The position numbers were made by a program, and so were the translations under genes. Under the pieces are notes generated by a model. That model saw only the letters and a program-made list of their open reading frames with translations. It had not been told where the DNA came from and searched no databases. This document shows, one piece after another, positions 33,472 through 42,106 of a stretch of DNA of 64,000 nt. The number at the start of each line of letters is the position of its first letter. The stretch's first letter is position 1. The DNA is from Elusimicrobiales bacterium (GTDB taxonomy: Bacteria; Elusimicrobiota; Elusimicrobia; Elusimicrobiales; Elusimicrobiaceae), in assembly GCA_041651175.1 (NCBI GenBank), contig JBAZJT010000001.1:248001-312000 (forward strand). Direction: 5' to 3'.

Positions 33472-35601
33472 TTATCTCACCGGATAGCCGAAGCTTTTGG
33501 ATTCGGAGTCGCTTATGATTCTCTGCCCCGGCTGGTTGAAGCGCAGGCAGGCTTTTGCCGAGCCGGTTATTTTCCCCGGCCTGGACTGGAAGGTGAATTC
33601 GGTGTGGAAATCGTGGAAATCCTTGACCAGCGTTATCGTTTTCACCGGCACGATTATGGTGCGCTTGTCCTCGGTGGTGGAATCTGTTACGCCCCAGTTG
33701 ATGCCGCCTTCAAGATGCCACGTTTTGTTTTTTGGATACCAGGCGGCGGTCTGGTTTATCATCATGGTGCGCGGGTCGGAGATATAGTTGGCCGCGCCGA
33801 TACTCATGGCATTGCCGCCATGCTCGCCCAGCTCAAGCTGCGCCAGGAAAACCTGGTTGCCGTCGGTTTTTTTGCTGCCGAATTTGTAGACGTCGCGCAC
33901 GAAAAAATACGCCTTCCGCGAAAGTTTCCAGCCGGTTTCCGCGTTGATGGGCTGAACCTGCTGCTCCTGCGGCATGGTGATTGGCTGCAAATGGCGGAAA
34001 TCCCAGCCGGTGTTTACCTGCAAATAAACCAGCATGGAGGGCCTGTAGTAGTATTTGGCGGAAAGCATGTTAAGCTCCTCGCCCGTGTCGGACGAGTTGG
34101 AATCCACACTCCAGCTGTTGGGCGAAAGCCGCTGCGTGAACGAATACGACAAATCCACATAGGCCGAGCCCAGCTTTTTGCGCATGTTGGAGACGGTGCC
34201 GTAGCGCCCTATGCCGTTGTTGGCCTGCGTGCCGGTATGGCTGCTGTTGTCCGGGGCGAGAATCATGGTCTGGTCGTAGAAGCCGGAGACGAAAAGGCTT
34301 ATGCCTTTGCTCAGCGGCAGCGATTTCTGCGCCGTCCAGCGCGCCTCGGCGGTTTTCATGTAAAAATTGGTGGTGTTGGTCTGGGAACTGTCCAGCGAGG
34401 CGGTGAACATGTTCAGGAAAGGCAGTCTGCCGGCAATAGGCGCCGTCTGGAAGTCAAAGCGCGGGCGGGATTCCAGCGTCTTGACGAAATCCTTCCTGTC
34501 GGCGGTGGCGGATTCGTTGCGGATATAGCTGACGCGCGTTGTGGTGGTTCTGCTCTGGCGGACCACGGCGGCGCTTACCGTCTTGTCGGCGCTGATTATA
34601 AACGGGCTGTCGTGGACATAATCGTTGTTGAAATCCGGGTCGGACACCAGGCGCGCGTACGCCTGCGTGTAGTAAAGCGAGCCTTTGCATCCCCGGCATG
34701 TGAGGCCGTCGTCCAGCACGGCCCAGAGCTTGCCGTTTAGCCCCCAGCGGTCCAGCCGGCTGCCGGCCTCGTGTATGCGGTAGCCGGAGATGTCGCTGTC
34801 AACGGATTTCGGCTCGCGGTAAACGGCTTCCGCGCCGGTTCCCCAGCCGGTTTTCTGGTAATAATCCAGAAAAAGCCGCGTGAGCAGGTTTCTGGACGGT
34901 TTATACGCCGTGGTGGTCCTGAGGAAATTGCCGCCGCGCGAATCGTAGCCCGGCTCTATGTATGTGGTGGTTTCGCTGTCATTGCCTATGGGCTTGTAAA
35001 ACACCGGAAAATAAAACACCGGGATTTTGCCTATGAAGAAAACGGCGTTGGTGCCGAAAATATATTCGTCCGGCACGGCCTTGAGCCGGCCCAGATGTAT
35101 TCTGTAATGCTCGTCTTCCTTGTCGCAGCTTGTGATATTGAGCGATTTGTAGCGGTAAACGCCGTCTTCCATGTCCCCGTGTTTCGCGTTGAGTATGCGC
35201 CAGACCCCCGCGCGCGAGTTCACATTATCCATGCTTCCCCTGCGCGCGCTCCAGTCGTAAAACCCGTTCTCGCCGTAGACGGCGCTGCCGCCTTCCTGCA
35301 TCAGTATCGCGGCGGTGGAATACGCCACCCCGCTGGACATGTTCACTTCAAAAATAGAGCCGCGAAGCGAACGCTCCGGCAGGCCGCCGGGGCGGTCTTT
35401 TTCGGTGATTTTGACATTGCCCTCCAGCAGCAACGTGCCGGAGGAGCGCATGTACTGCCCGCGGTCCGCCTCAAATTCAATATGCGCCGTGCCGGAAGAG
35501 GGCGGCAGTTCCCATGCCAATGCGCCGGCCTGCGCGGAAAAAACCAGCGCCGCCAATATGCCCAGCCACGCGGCGGGCCTTATTTTTTTGCCTTGCGCCA
35601 T
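33472..35601 (-). CDS. lptD: LPS-assembly protein LptD
   Basis: Outer-membrane protein that inserts lipopolysaccharide. The 709-residue protein has a signal peptide (about 1-29), an N-terminal OstA/LptD jellyroll (IEFEADRGQYMRSSGTLLLEGNVKITEK at about 40-67) and a long C-terminal beta-barrel rich in Tyr and Asn strands. The lipid path marker PVFYFPVFYKP is present (about 195-205). Its presence argues that this cell makes LPS. It overlaps the ROK kinase start region by 22 bp and ends 150 bp before clpC. Cysteines C157 (TSCDKED) and CRGC (near 298) may form the disulfides needed for folding. Confidence 0.88.
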   Translation of the reverse strand: MAQGKKIRPAAWLGILAALVFSAQAGALAWELPPSSGTAHIEFEADRGQYMRSSGTLLLEGNVKITEKDRPGGLPERSLRGSIFEVNMSSGVAYSTAAILMQEGGSAVYGENGFYDWSARRGSMDNVNSRAGVWRILNAKHGDMEDGVYRYKSLNITSCDKEDEHYRIHLGRLKAVPDEYIFGTNAVFFIGKIPVFYFPVFYKPIGNDSETTTYIEPGYDSRGGNFLRTTTAYKPSRNLLTRLFLDYYQKTGWGTGAEAVYREPKSVDSDISGYRIHEAGSRLDRWGLNGKLWAVLDDGLTCRGCKGSLYYTQAYARLVSDPDFNNDYVHDSPFIISADKTVSAAVVRQSRTTTTRVSYIRNESATADRKDFVKTLESRPRFDFQTAPIAGRLPFLNMFTASLDSSQTNTTNFYMKTAEARWTAQKSLPLSKGISLFVSGFYDQTMILAPDNSSHTGTQANNGIGRYGTVSNMRKKLGSAYVDLSYSFTQRLSPNSWSVDSNSSDTGEELNMLSAKYYYRPSMLVYLQVNTGWDFRHLQPITMPQEQQVQPINAETGWKLSRKAYFFVRDVYKFGSKKTDGNQVFLAQLELGEHGGNAMSIGAANYISDPRTMMINQTAAWYPKNKTWHLEGGINWGVTDSTTEDKRTIIVPVKTITLVKDFHDFHTEFTFQSRPGKITGSAKACLRFNQPGQRIISDSESKSFGYPVR

Positions 35602-36533
35602 TGAAGGGCGAACATCGCCGCGCCTATGCTGCCCAGATTCGGGCTGCGCGCGGGAATGATTTTAACATGCCGGAACGGCGTGTCTATTCTCCGCTGGGAG
35701 AAAGCCTCCGCCATGCCCGGCAGGAAGTGCGCGTGCGCGCGGGAAACCCCCCCGGCCAGCACAATGGCGTCCGGGTTTATGATAAGGCACACGTCGGCCA
35801 GCGCGCGGCCCAGGTAGAGGCCGGTCTCTTTCCAGATTCTCAGCGCGTCCTCGTCGCCCTGGTCGGCGGCGCGGCAGAGCAGGTCGCCGGAAACTTTCTC
35901 GGACTGGGCCATTTTTTTCAGCAGCGAGGTGTCGGGCAGGCGGGGCAGTATCTGGGCGGCCCGGCGCATTATGCCGTAATGCCCGGCATAGGCTTCCACG
36001 CAGCCGCGGTCGCCGCAGTTGCAAAGTTCGCCCTCGTAAACCACGTTGACATGCCCTATTTCCCCGGCGGAGCCGGTGGCGCCGTGATAAAGCTTCCCGT
36101 CCAGCACCAGCCCGCCGCCTATGCCGGTCCCCATCGTTACGGCCAGCACGGTGTTGTATTTGCGCTTAAGTTCGTAATCGTAGGCGCCCCAGGCGGCGAC
36201 GGTGGCGTCGTTTTCCAGCACGCAGGGCAGGCCGGTGGCCTCGCTCATGGGCTTTGCTATCTGCACCTCGCGCCATTTGTTGAGGTTGGGCGAATAGCGC
36301 ACCACCCCCTTTTCGGGGTCAACGTCGCCGGCTATGCCGATGCCGGCGCACATTTTCTCGCGCCCCAGCTTCTTGCGCCAGGCGGACACGACAGCCGATA
36401 TGTTCCTGACAAAAGTTTCAACGCCCTGCTCCGGCGCGGAGGCGATTTGTGTCTCCTCCCGTATGTTGCCTTCCTCGTCAACCGCGGCGATTTTGACGAA
36501 AGTTCCTCCTGCGTCTATGCCTATGCCTATCAT
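35580..36533 (-). CDS. ROK-family sugar kinase (glucokinase-like)
   Basis: ATP-dependent hexose kinase of 317 residues. The phosphate-1 motif is IGIDAGGTFVK; the catalytic D109 is in LENDATVAAWG; the ROK zinc motif is H161 with C171, C173 and C178 in CNCGDRGC, followed by E180. The adenosine motif is LAGGVSRAH. Glucokinase (glucose 6-phosphate for inositol synthesis and glycolysis) is the most likely activity; N-acetylglucosamine or mannose kinase cannot be ruled out. It overlaps xerC by 4 bp and lptD by 22 bp. Confidence 0.87.
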   Translation of the reverse strand: MIGIGIDAGGTFVKIAAVDEEGNIREETQIASAPEQGVETFVRNISAVVSAWRKKLGREKMCAGIGIAGDVDPEKGVVRYSPNLNKWREVQIAKPMSEATGLPCVLENDATVAAWGAYDYELKRKYNTVLAVTMGTGIGGGLVLDGKLYHGATGSAGEIGHVNVVYEGELCNCGDRGCVEAYAGHYGIMRRAAQILPRLPDTSLLKKMAQSEKVSGDLLCRAADQGDEDALRIWKETGLYLGRALADVCLIINPDAIVLAGGVSRAHAHFLPGMAEAFSQRRIDTPFRHVKIIPARSPNLGSIGAAMFALQWRKAKK

Positions 36534-37423
36534 AAGCCTCCCTTATGATGCGAGCGCGGATGCGCGCCGTCGTATACCTTCTTCAGTTTTTCCAACGTTA
36601 CATGCGTGTAAATCTGCGTGGTGGCGAGATTTTTGTGGCCCAGCATCTCCTGCACCGCGCGCAGGTCGCAGCCATGGTCCAGCAAATGCGTGGCGAAAGA
36701 GTGGCGCAGCATATGCGGCGTCGCCTTCCGGGCGGAATGCGCCCTGACGGCCGTTTTTTTAACCACCAGCGCGACGCCGTGGCCGGTTATTCTGCGCCCC
36801 AGCCGGTTCAGGAACAGCGGCTCGCCCGCGCCCGGGGTTTTGCGCGAGTCCAGATAATCCCGCAGCGCGGAAAGCGCCATGTTCCCGGCAGGCGCCAGCC
36901 GCTCCTTGGAGCCTTTGCCCATCACCCGCACGAAACCGCCCACAAAATCCACATCGCCCGCGTTGAGGCCCGCTATTTCCGCCCGGCGCAGCCCGCTTGA
37001 ATAAAGCAGCTCCAGCAGCGCGCTGTCGCGCAGGCCGGACTTTTCATCCTCCCTTGCGGCGCGCGCCAGGGAGACGGCCTCCTTTTCGCTCAGAAAGCGC
37101 GGCAGGGTTTGTTCCTTGCGCGGCAGCGGCAGCAGCGCAAACGGGTTGCCGTCCAGCAGCTCCTGCTCTTCCAGCCAGTTGGCGAAGCTGCGCAGCGAGG
37201 ACACTTTCCGCAGCAGCGTGTTCCTGCCCGGATTGCGCGACTGCAGCAGCCCCGTCCACGCCCGCACGTTCTTGCGGGTGAAGGCGGAAACCGCCGCGCC
37301 CCCGCCGCGCGATTTCAGGAAAGCGGCGAAATCCCGCAAATCCGCGGCATACGCCCGCAGCGTGTGCGGCGAAAAATTGCGCCCGCGCAGATGCAGCAGG
37401 AATTTTTCGGCCAGCTGCTCCAT
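36530..37423 (-). CDS. xerC: Tyrosine recombinase XerC/XerD
   Basis: Resolves chromosome dimers at dif. The 297-residue protein has the SAM-like N-terminal core-binding domain (1-90) and the catalytic domain with R146 (GLRRAEIAG), K170 (GKGSKER), H237 and R240 (TPHMLRHSFATHLL), H263 (LGHKNL) and Y272 (TQIYTHV). All six are intact, so the enzyme should be active. XerC and XerD are hard to tell apart here; no partner is in the window. It overlaps pepF by 1 bp and the ROK gene by 4 bp, so it is part of a housekeeping operon and not an integrase on a mobile element. Confidence 0.92.
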   Translation of the reverse strand: MEQLAEKFLLHLRGRNFSPHTLRAYAADLRDFAAFLKSRGGGAAVSAFTRKNVRAWTGLLQSRNPGRNTLLRKVSSLRSFANWLEEQELLDGNPFALLPLPRKEQTLPRFLSEKEAVSLARAAREDEKSGLRDSALLELLYSSGLRRAEIAGLNAGDVDFVGGFVRVMGKGSKERLAPAGNMALSALRDYLDSRKTPGAGEPLFLNRLGRRITGHGVALVVKKTAVRAHSARKATPHMLRHSFATHLLDHGCDLRAVQEMLGHKNLATTQIYTHVTLEKLKKVYDGAHPRSHHKGGL

Positions 37424-39297
37424 CAGTTTTTCCCGTCCAGTATTTTCTCCATCTCATCCATCGTCGCGTTCATTTCCTTCATGGCGGCGGCAAACGGCTC
37501 CGAGGTGGTCATATCCACCCCGGCGTCTTTAAGCAGCTCCACCGGATATTTGGACGAGCCGGAGGACAGCATTTTCATGAAAGCGTCCCGCGCCGCCGTA
37601 GCCGGGGCCTCCGCCCGCATTCTGGCGGCTATTTCGGCGGAGGCCATTATGCTGGTCGCGTACTGGTAGACATAGAAGTTGTAGTAGAAATGCGGGATAT
37701 ACGCCCATTCCATGCCGTAGAGGTCGTCTATCTTGCAGACGTCCTGCGCGTCGCCGTAGTATTCCCTGAGCAGGCTCAGGTAGAGCGCGCTGAGCTTCTC
37801 GCCGGAAAGCGGCTCGTTTTTATCCGCCAGTTCGTGGATGCGCAGCTCGAAATCCGCGAACAGCGTCTGGCGGAACAGCGTCGTGCGCAGCGAGTCCAGA
37901 TGGCTGCCCAGCAAAAACAGCCGGGTATCGCGGTCCTTTGTGCGGCCCAGCATGTAACGCAGCAGCAGATTCTCGTTGAGGGTGGAGGCCACCTCCGCCA
38001 CAAAAATCTTGTAATCGTGCGTCGGGTACGGCTGGTTTTTGTCGGACAGGAAGGTGTGCATGGAGTGGCCGGATTCATGTGCCAGCGTTGACACCTCCTC
38101 ATAAGTGCCGGTGAAATTCTGCAACTGGTACGGATGCACGCCGTAAACGCCGGTGCTGTAGGCGCCGGACCTTTTGCCGGTTGTGGGGACAAAATCCACC
38201 CAGCGGTTTTCAAAACCCGCCTTTAGGTCCGCAACATACTGCGGCCCCAGCGGCGCTACGGCCTCCAGCACCATCTGTTTGGCCTGCTCGGCGTCGTATT
38301 TGAGGTCAACCTCCTTGACGACGGAGGCGTAGAGGTCCTCGTATCCCAGCGTTTTAAGCCCCAGCATCCGCTTGCGCAGCTTCAGATAGCGGTGCAGCGT
38401 CGGCAGGTTGGCATGGACATCGGCTATAAGCTGCTTGTAGACTGCGGACGAAACATTTGAATCAAACAGCGCCGCTTCCAGGCAGCTGCCGAACTTGTGC
38501 GTTTCCTTGTTAAACTGATGGGTTTTGACAAGCGCGTTCAACGTTGTGCCCAGGGTGCGCTCAAACTTTTTGTACTCGCCCCAGAAGGTCTTGAACACCT
38601 TCTCGCGGTCCTTGCGGTCCTGGGCGGCGCGGTATTTGGTGTATGCCTGCGCGTCCAGCCGGACTTTCTCGCCGTTGGAGAGCTTTACTTCCGGGTAAGG
38701 CAGGTCCGCGTTTGTGAATATCCCGTAGGTGTCATACGGGGCGGAGGCCATCATCCCGGCCTGCGCCGCTATCTTTTCCTCCTGCGGGGAAAGGGTGTGC
38801 GGCGCATAGCGCAGTATATCGTCCAGCCAGGGTTTGAACGGCGCAAGCCGCGCGTCCGCCGCCGCGAAACCCCATATTTTGTCCGTTCCCAGCGCCAGTA
38901 TTTCGGGGCGCAGGTAAGAGACGGCGGCGGAATACTGCACCGACAGCGACTTGGCGGTCTCTTTCATCTCCAGCGTTTTGGAGACGCGGGTATCCTCGTC
39001 GCTGCGCATGCTGGCGTAGGTATAGAGGCGGGAGAGGTCCCTGTCCAAATCCATCATCGCGGAAAGCGCGGCGTAAAACCCGTCCGCCGAGACGCCCAGC
39101 TTCCCCTGGAAATCCGCCATTTTCGGGATGCGGGCGGCCAGGTCTTTTGCCGCGGCGGACCAGGCATCCTCGCTGGGATAGAGGTCGGCGGTGTTCCATT
39201 TGTATTTTTCTGGCACGTCGGCGCGCTCGGAAGCGCGCGCGCCACCGGCGCACAACCCCGCGGACAACGCAATCAGCAGAACGGTTTCTTTTCTCAT
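37423..39297 (-). CDS. pepF: Secreted oligoendopeptidase F (M3 family)
   Basis: Zinc metallopeptidase of 624 residues, family M3B, that cleaves peptides of about 7-17 residues. The active site is H407-E-x-x-H411 in LAHESGHSMH, with the third-ligand Glu in the following helix (VAEVASTLNE). Unusually there is an N-terminal signal peptide (about 1-22, LLIALSAGLCAGGARAS), so this copy is predicted to act in the periplasm or outside; classical PepF is cytosolic. AGGAG precedes the ATG by 7 bases. A TATAAT (39338-39333) is the likely -10. Confidence 0.9.
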   Translation of the reverse strand: MRKETVLLIALSAGLCAGGARASERADVPEKYKWNTADLYPSEDAWSAAAKDLAARIPKMADFQGKLGVSADGFYAALSAMMDLDRDLSRLYTYASMRSDEDTRVSKTLEMKETAKSLSVQYSAAVSYLRPEILALGTDKIWGFAAADARLAPFKPWLDDILRYAPHTLSPQEEKIAAQAGMMASAPYDTYGIFTNADLPYPEVKLSNGEKVRLDAQAYTKYRAAQDRKDREKVFKTFWGEYKKFERTLGTTLNALVKTHQFNKETHKFGSCLEAALFDSNVSSAVYKQLIADVHANLPTLHRYLKLRKRMLGLKTLGYEDLYASVVKEVDLKYDAEQAKQMVLEAVAPLGPQYVADLKAGFENRWVDFVPTTGKRSGAYSTGVYGVHPYQLQNFTGTYEEVSTLAHESGHSMHTFLSDKNQPYPTHDYKIFVAEVASTLNENLLLRYMLGRTKDRDTRLFLLGSHLDSLRTTLFRQTLFADFELRIHELADKNEPLSGEKLSALYLSLLREYYGDAQDVCKIDDLYGMEWAYIPHFYYNFYVYQYATSIMASAEIAARMRAEAPATAARDAFMKMLSSGSSKYPVELLKDAGVDMTTSEPFAAAMKEMNATMDEMEKILDGKN

Positions 39298-39371
39298 AAA
39301 TTTCTCCTGTTCTCCGGCAGCGGAACATCTTAATTATATCAATATCATATTTTTGCCGCGCGGGCGCGTCA

Positions 39372-39400
39372 TTGACTGGAAATCCGGGACGGGCTATAAT
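39372..39400 (+). promoter_or_regulatory. Near-consensus promoter of the OPT gene
   Basis: TTGACT (39372-39377) and TATAAT (39395-39400) with a 17-bp spacer. Start point about 39407, so a 40-nt leader. It is about 35 bp from the divergent pepF -10 box. Confidence 0.8.
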
Positions 39401-39446
39401 TACATATTACTTGGGAAAATCGGGGGAATATCAAGGAGAGGCCGCC

Positions 39447-41354
39447 ATGAGCCGCACCGTTATGGAAAAATCAGAAACAGCCAGACCCGCGCCCGAAAGC
39501 GCGCAGCCCGCAGACGCGATTTACGATATAAGGCCCGAAAAAACCGCCTGTCCCGAAGACGCCGAACTGCACTGGTACCGCAACGTATACCAAGGCGACG
39601 TGCCGCAGCTTACACTGCGCGCCGTGGTGATGGGCGCTTTTCTGGGCGGTTTCATGGCGCTGTCCAACCTTTACGTCGGCCTCAAGACCGGCTGGGCGCT
39701 GGGCGTGGCGATAACGGCGTGCATACTCTCCTTCTCGCTGCACAAGCTGCTGATGACGCTGTTTCCGCGCCTCTTTGCCACCGAGATGACCATACTTGAA
39801 AGCACCTGCATGCAGACCACCGCCTCCTCCGCCGGATATTCCACCGGCGGGACCATGGTGTCGGCTATTTCGGCTTTCCTTATAGTTACGGGCCATCATG
39901 TCCCCTGGCTGACGCTGACGCTGTGGACCGTTTTCCTTGCCCTGCTGGGCATATCCATGGCCATACCGATGAAGCGGCAGATGATAAACATAGAGCAGTT
40001 GAAATTCCCCTCCGGCATAGCCGCGGCGGAAACACTGAAAAGTCTGCACTCCAAAGGCGGAGAGGCGGTCAAAAAGGCGCGCATACTGGCGGGGGGCGGG
40101 ATTTTCGGCGGGCTTGTGGCCTGCCTGCGCGACGCGGCGCATATAGTGCCGGATAAAATAGCCCTGGGCTCCTGGGCCATAATGGGCAAGCCGCTTGCGG
40201 GCTGGACCATAAGCCTTGACGGCAGCGCGATAATGATAGCCGCGGGCGCGATTATCGGCTGGCGCACCTGCTGGTCGCTGCTGCTGGGCGGCATAATAAA
40301 CTACGGCATTCTTGCCCCGAAAATGGCCGCGCTGGGCGTGATAGACATTTCCCAGATCGGCTACCGCGAGATAGTGCGCTGGAGCACCTGGGCCGGCGCG
40401 TCCATGATGGTAACCTCCGGCCTGCTGATGTTTGCGATGCAGTGGAAAACCAGCCTGCGCGCCTTCAGCGGGCTGGCCGCCATATTCAGCCGCAAAAAAG
40501 AATGCGAAAGCACGGACCCGCTGGCGAACGTGGAGCCGCCGGTAACATGGTTCGCCTTCGGCACGTTGTTTGCGGGGCTGTGCTGCATGCTGCTGCTGCA
40601 CTACGCTTTCCAAACCACATTCCTGATGGGCGCGGTGGCGGTGGCGGTAACTTTCCTGCTGGCGATAGTCGCCTGCCGCGTTACCGGCGAGACCGACACC
40701 ACCCCCATGGGCGCGATGGGCAAGATAACCCAGCTCACCTTCGGCATACTGGCCCCCAGCAACATGGCCACCAACCTGATGACGGCCAGCGTTACCGCCA
40801 ACGCCGCCAGCACCTCGGCGGATTTGCTGACCAGCCTCAAAACCGGCTATCTGCTGGGCGCCAACCCGCGCAAGATGTTTATTGCCCAGTTCCTGGGGAT
40901 TTTCGCGGGGACGCTGGTGGTGGTGCCGGCTTTTTATCTGCTGGTGCCCAACGCCTCGGTTCTGGGAACAGACCAGTGGCCCGCCCCCTCCGCGCAGGTG
41001 TGGGCCGCCGTGGCGCGGCTGCTGGCCAACGGTTTTGAATCGCTTCATCCCACGGCCAAAATGGGAATGCTCATAGGCGGGTTGGTTGGCATACTCATCC
41101 CGCTGGCGGAGATGAAATTCCCGGAATACAAAAAATACATCCCCTCCGCCACCGGCATCGGGCTGGCGATGGTGATACCGTTTTACAACTCGCTGTCCAT
41201 GTTCCTGGGCGCGCTGGCGGTGATGCTGGTTGAAAAGAAAAAACCCGCCCTGTCCGAGATGTGGACCATTCCGCTGGCCTCCGGCATAATAGCGGGTGAA
41301 TCCATACTGGGCGTCGCGGTGGCGCTGCTGGCCGCCGCCGGGATACTGCATTGA
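39447..41354 (+). CDS. OPT-family oligopeptide transporter
   Basis: A 635-residue inner-membrane protein with about 15-16 helices. It resembles prokaryotic OPT (YSL/PT clade) transporters: LRAVVMGAFLGGFMALSNLYVGLKTGW at the N-terminal repeat and NPRKMFIAQFLGIFAGT in the middle, with the ATGIGLAMVIPFYNSLSMF C-terminal block. OPTs take up peptides or metal-chelate conjugates by proton coupling. ATG at 39447 follows AAGGAGAG; the frame runs back to 39372 but the promoter starts there. Near pepF it could supply peptides that PepF degrades, although the two are divergently transcribed. Confidence 0.88.
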   Translation: MSRTVMEKSETARPAPESAQPADAIYDIRPEKTACPEDAELHWYRNVYQGDVPQLTLRAVVMGAFLGGFMALSNLYVGLKTGWALGVAITACILSFSLHKLLMTLFPRLFATEMTILESTCMQTTASSAGYSTGGTMVSAISAFLIVTGHHVPWLTLTLWTVFLALLGISMAIPMKRQMINIEQLKFPSGIAAAETLKSLHSKGGEAVKKARILAGGGIFGGLVACLRDAAHIVPDKIALGSWAIMGKPLAGWTISLDGSAIMIAAGAIIGWRTCWSLLLGGIINYGILAPKMAALGVIDISQIGYREIVRWSTWAGASMMVTSGLLMFAMQWKTSLRAFSGLAAIFSRKKECESTDPLANVEPPVTWFAFGTLFAGLCCMLLLHYAFQTTFLMGAVAVAVTFLLAIVACRVTGETDTTPMGAMGKITQLTFGILAPSNMATNLMTASVTANAASTSADLLTSLKTGYLLGANPRKMFIAQFLGIFAGTLVVVPAFYLLVPNASVLGTDQWPAPSAQVWAAVARLLANGFESLHPTAKMGMLIGGLVGILIPLAEMKFPEYKKYIPSATGIGLAMVIPFYNSLSMFLGALAVMLVEKKKPALSEMWTIPLASGIIAGESILGVAVALLAAAGILH

Positions 41355-41827
41355 AAGCTGCCGGCGCATTGCTGCTGGCCGGCGCGCTTTCAATGGTGTT
41401 GCTGGCGGCGGGCAAAAGCGCGCCGCCGTCCGCCGGGCTTATCGCCTACGAATTTCTCTCGGCCATAGGCGTTTGCGGCGCGATGTACGGCATGGTTCTG
41501 CGCGACATGAAGCCGCTGTGGGGCCTGCCGGACAAGGTGTTTTTCGGGCTGGTTTTCGGCCCCGCGCTGGCGCAGATGGGCCTGGCCGCGCGCGCGCCCG
41601 AATTGTTCTGGGCCGCGCCGCTGTGCTGGGCCGTGCTGTGGCGCATGGCCCGGCGCGCCGCCGCCCCGCCGGAGGATGCGGCGGACAAGTTCCGCCTGCC
41701 CATACCGCAAAGGGCTTTCCTGTGGGTGTTCCTGCTTCTGCTGCCGATATGCGCATGGGACTGGCGGCAGTTTCCGGCGCTCTACGGCATCTGGGCGCTG
41801 GCGCTGGCGATACTGCGCTCCGCCTGA
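41351..41827 (+). CDS. Small integral membrane protein of unknown function
   Basis: A 158-residue protein with about five hydrophobic helices (for example GALLLAGALSMVLLA at the N terminus and AFLWVFLLLLPICAW near 122-136). The start is TTG at 41351 overlapping the OPT stop, which is a common coupling arrangement. There is no known domain. Because it follows the transporter without a gap it might be an accessory subunit. An imperfect hairpin (41838-41847 with 41865-41875) follows. Confidence 0.65.
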   Translation: MKAAGALLLAGALSMVLLAAGKSAPPSAGLIAYEFLSAIGVCGAMYGMVLRDMKPLWGLPDKVFFGLVFGPALAQMGLAARAPELFWAAPLCWAVLWRMARRAAAPPEDAADKFRLPIPQRAFLWVFLLLLPICAWDWRQFPALYGIWALALAILRSA

Positions 41828-41925
41828 AAATTACCGCGGCGGGACAGCGGAATTCCGCGCCGGACTGTCCCCGCCACCGCCGCCCCGGTTCTCGCTGCCG
41901 GCTGCAATTTTTGTATTTCGCTCAA

Positions 41926-41946
41926 TAACCTGAAAATTTCAGGTAA
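41926..41946. repeat. Solo terminal palindrome of the repeat family
   Basis: TAACCTGAAAATTTCAGGTA matches the outer end of the full repeats at 46159 and 56136. Here the two outer arms face each other with nothing between, as if the middle had been lost. It lies in the 279-bp gap before the AsmA-like gene, which otherwise holds hairpin 41838-41875 and a GGTGAAA/TTTCACC stem near 42058-42080. Confidence 0.55.
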
Positions 41947-42106
41947 CAAATCCGCGCATAATAATGAGCGCGACGGCGCTGCTTTGATGTAAAATGAAGT
42001 GGAATCAGTTGCGCGTTGCGCGCGGAAGGGATGCAAGCCGAATATCATAAAGCTGCGTGGTGAAAGCCGTGATTTTCACCCAAAGACTTATCGGGAGCAT
42101 GTCTCA

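Noticed and set aside
36530..37423. Tyrosine recombinase as sign of an integrated element
   Set aside because: It sits inside a housekeeping operon with intact XerC-like length and motifs; there are no attachment repeats or cargo genes.
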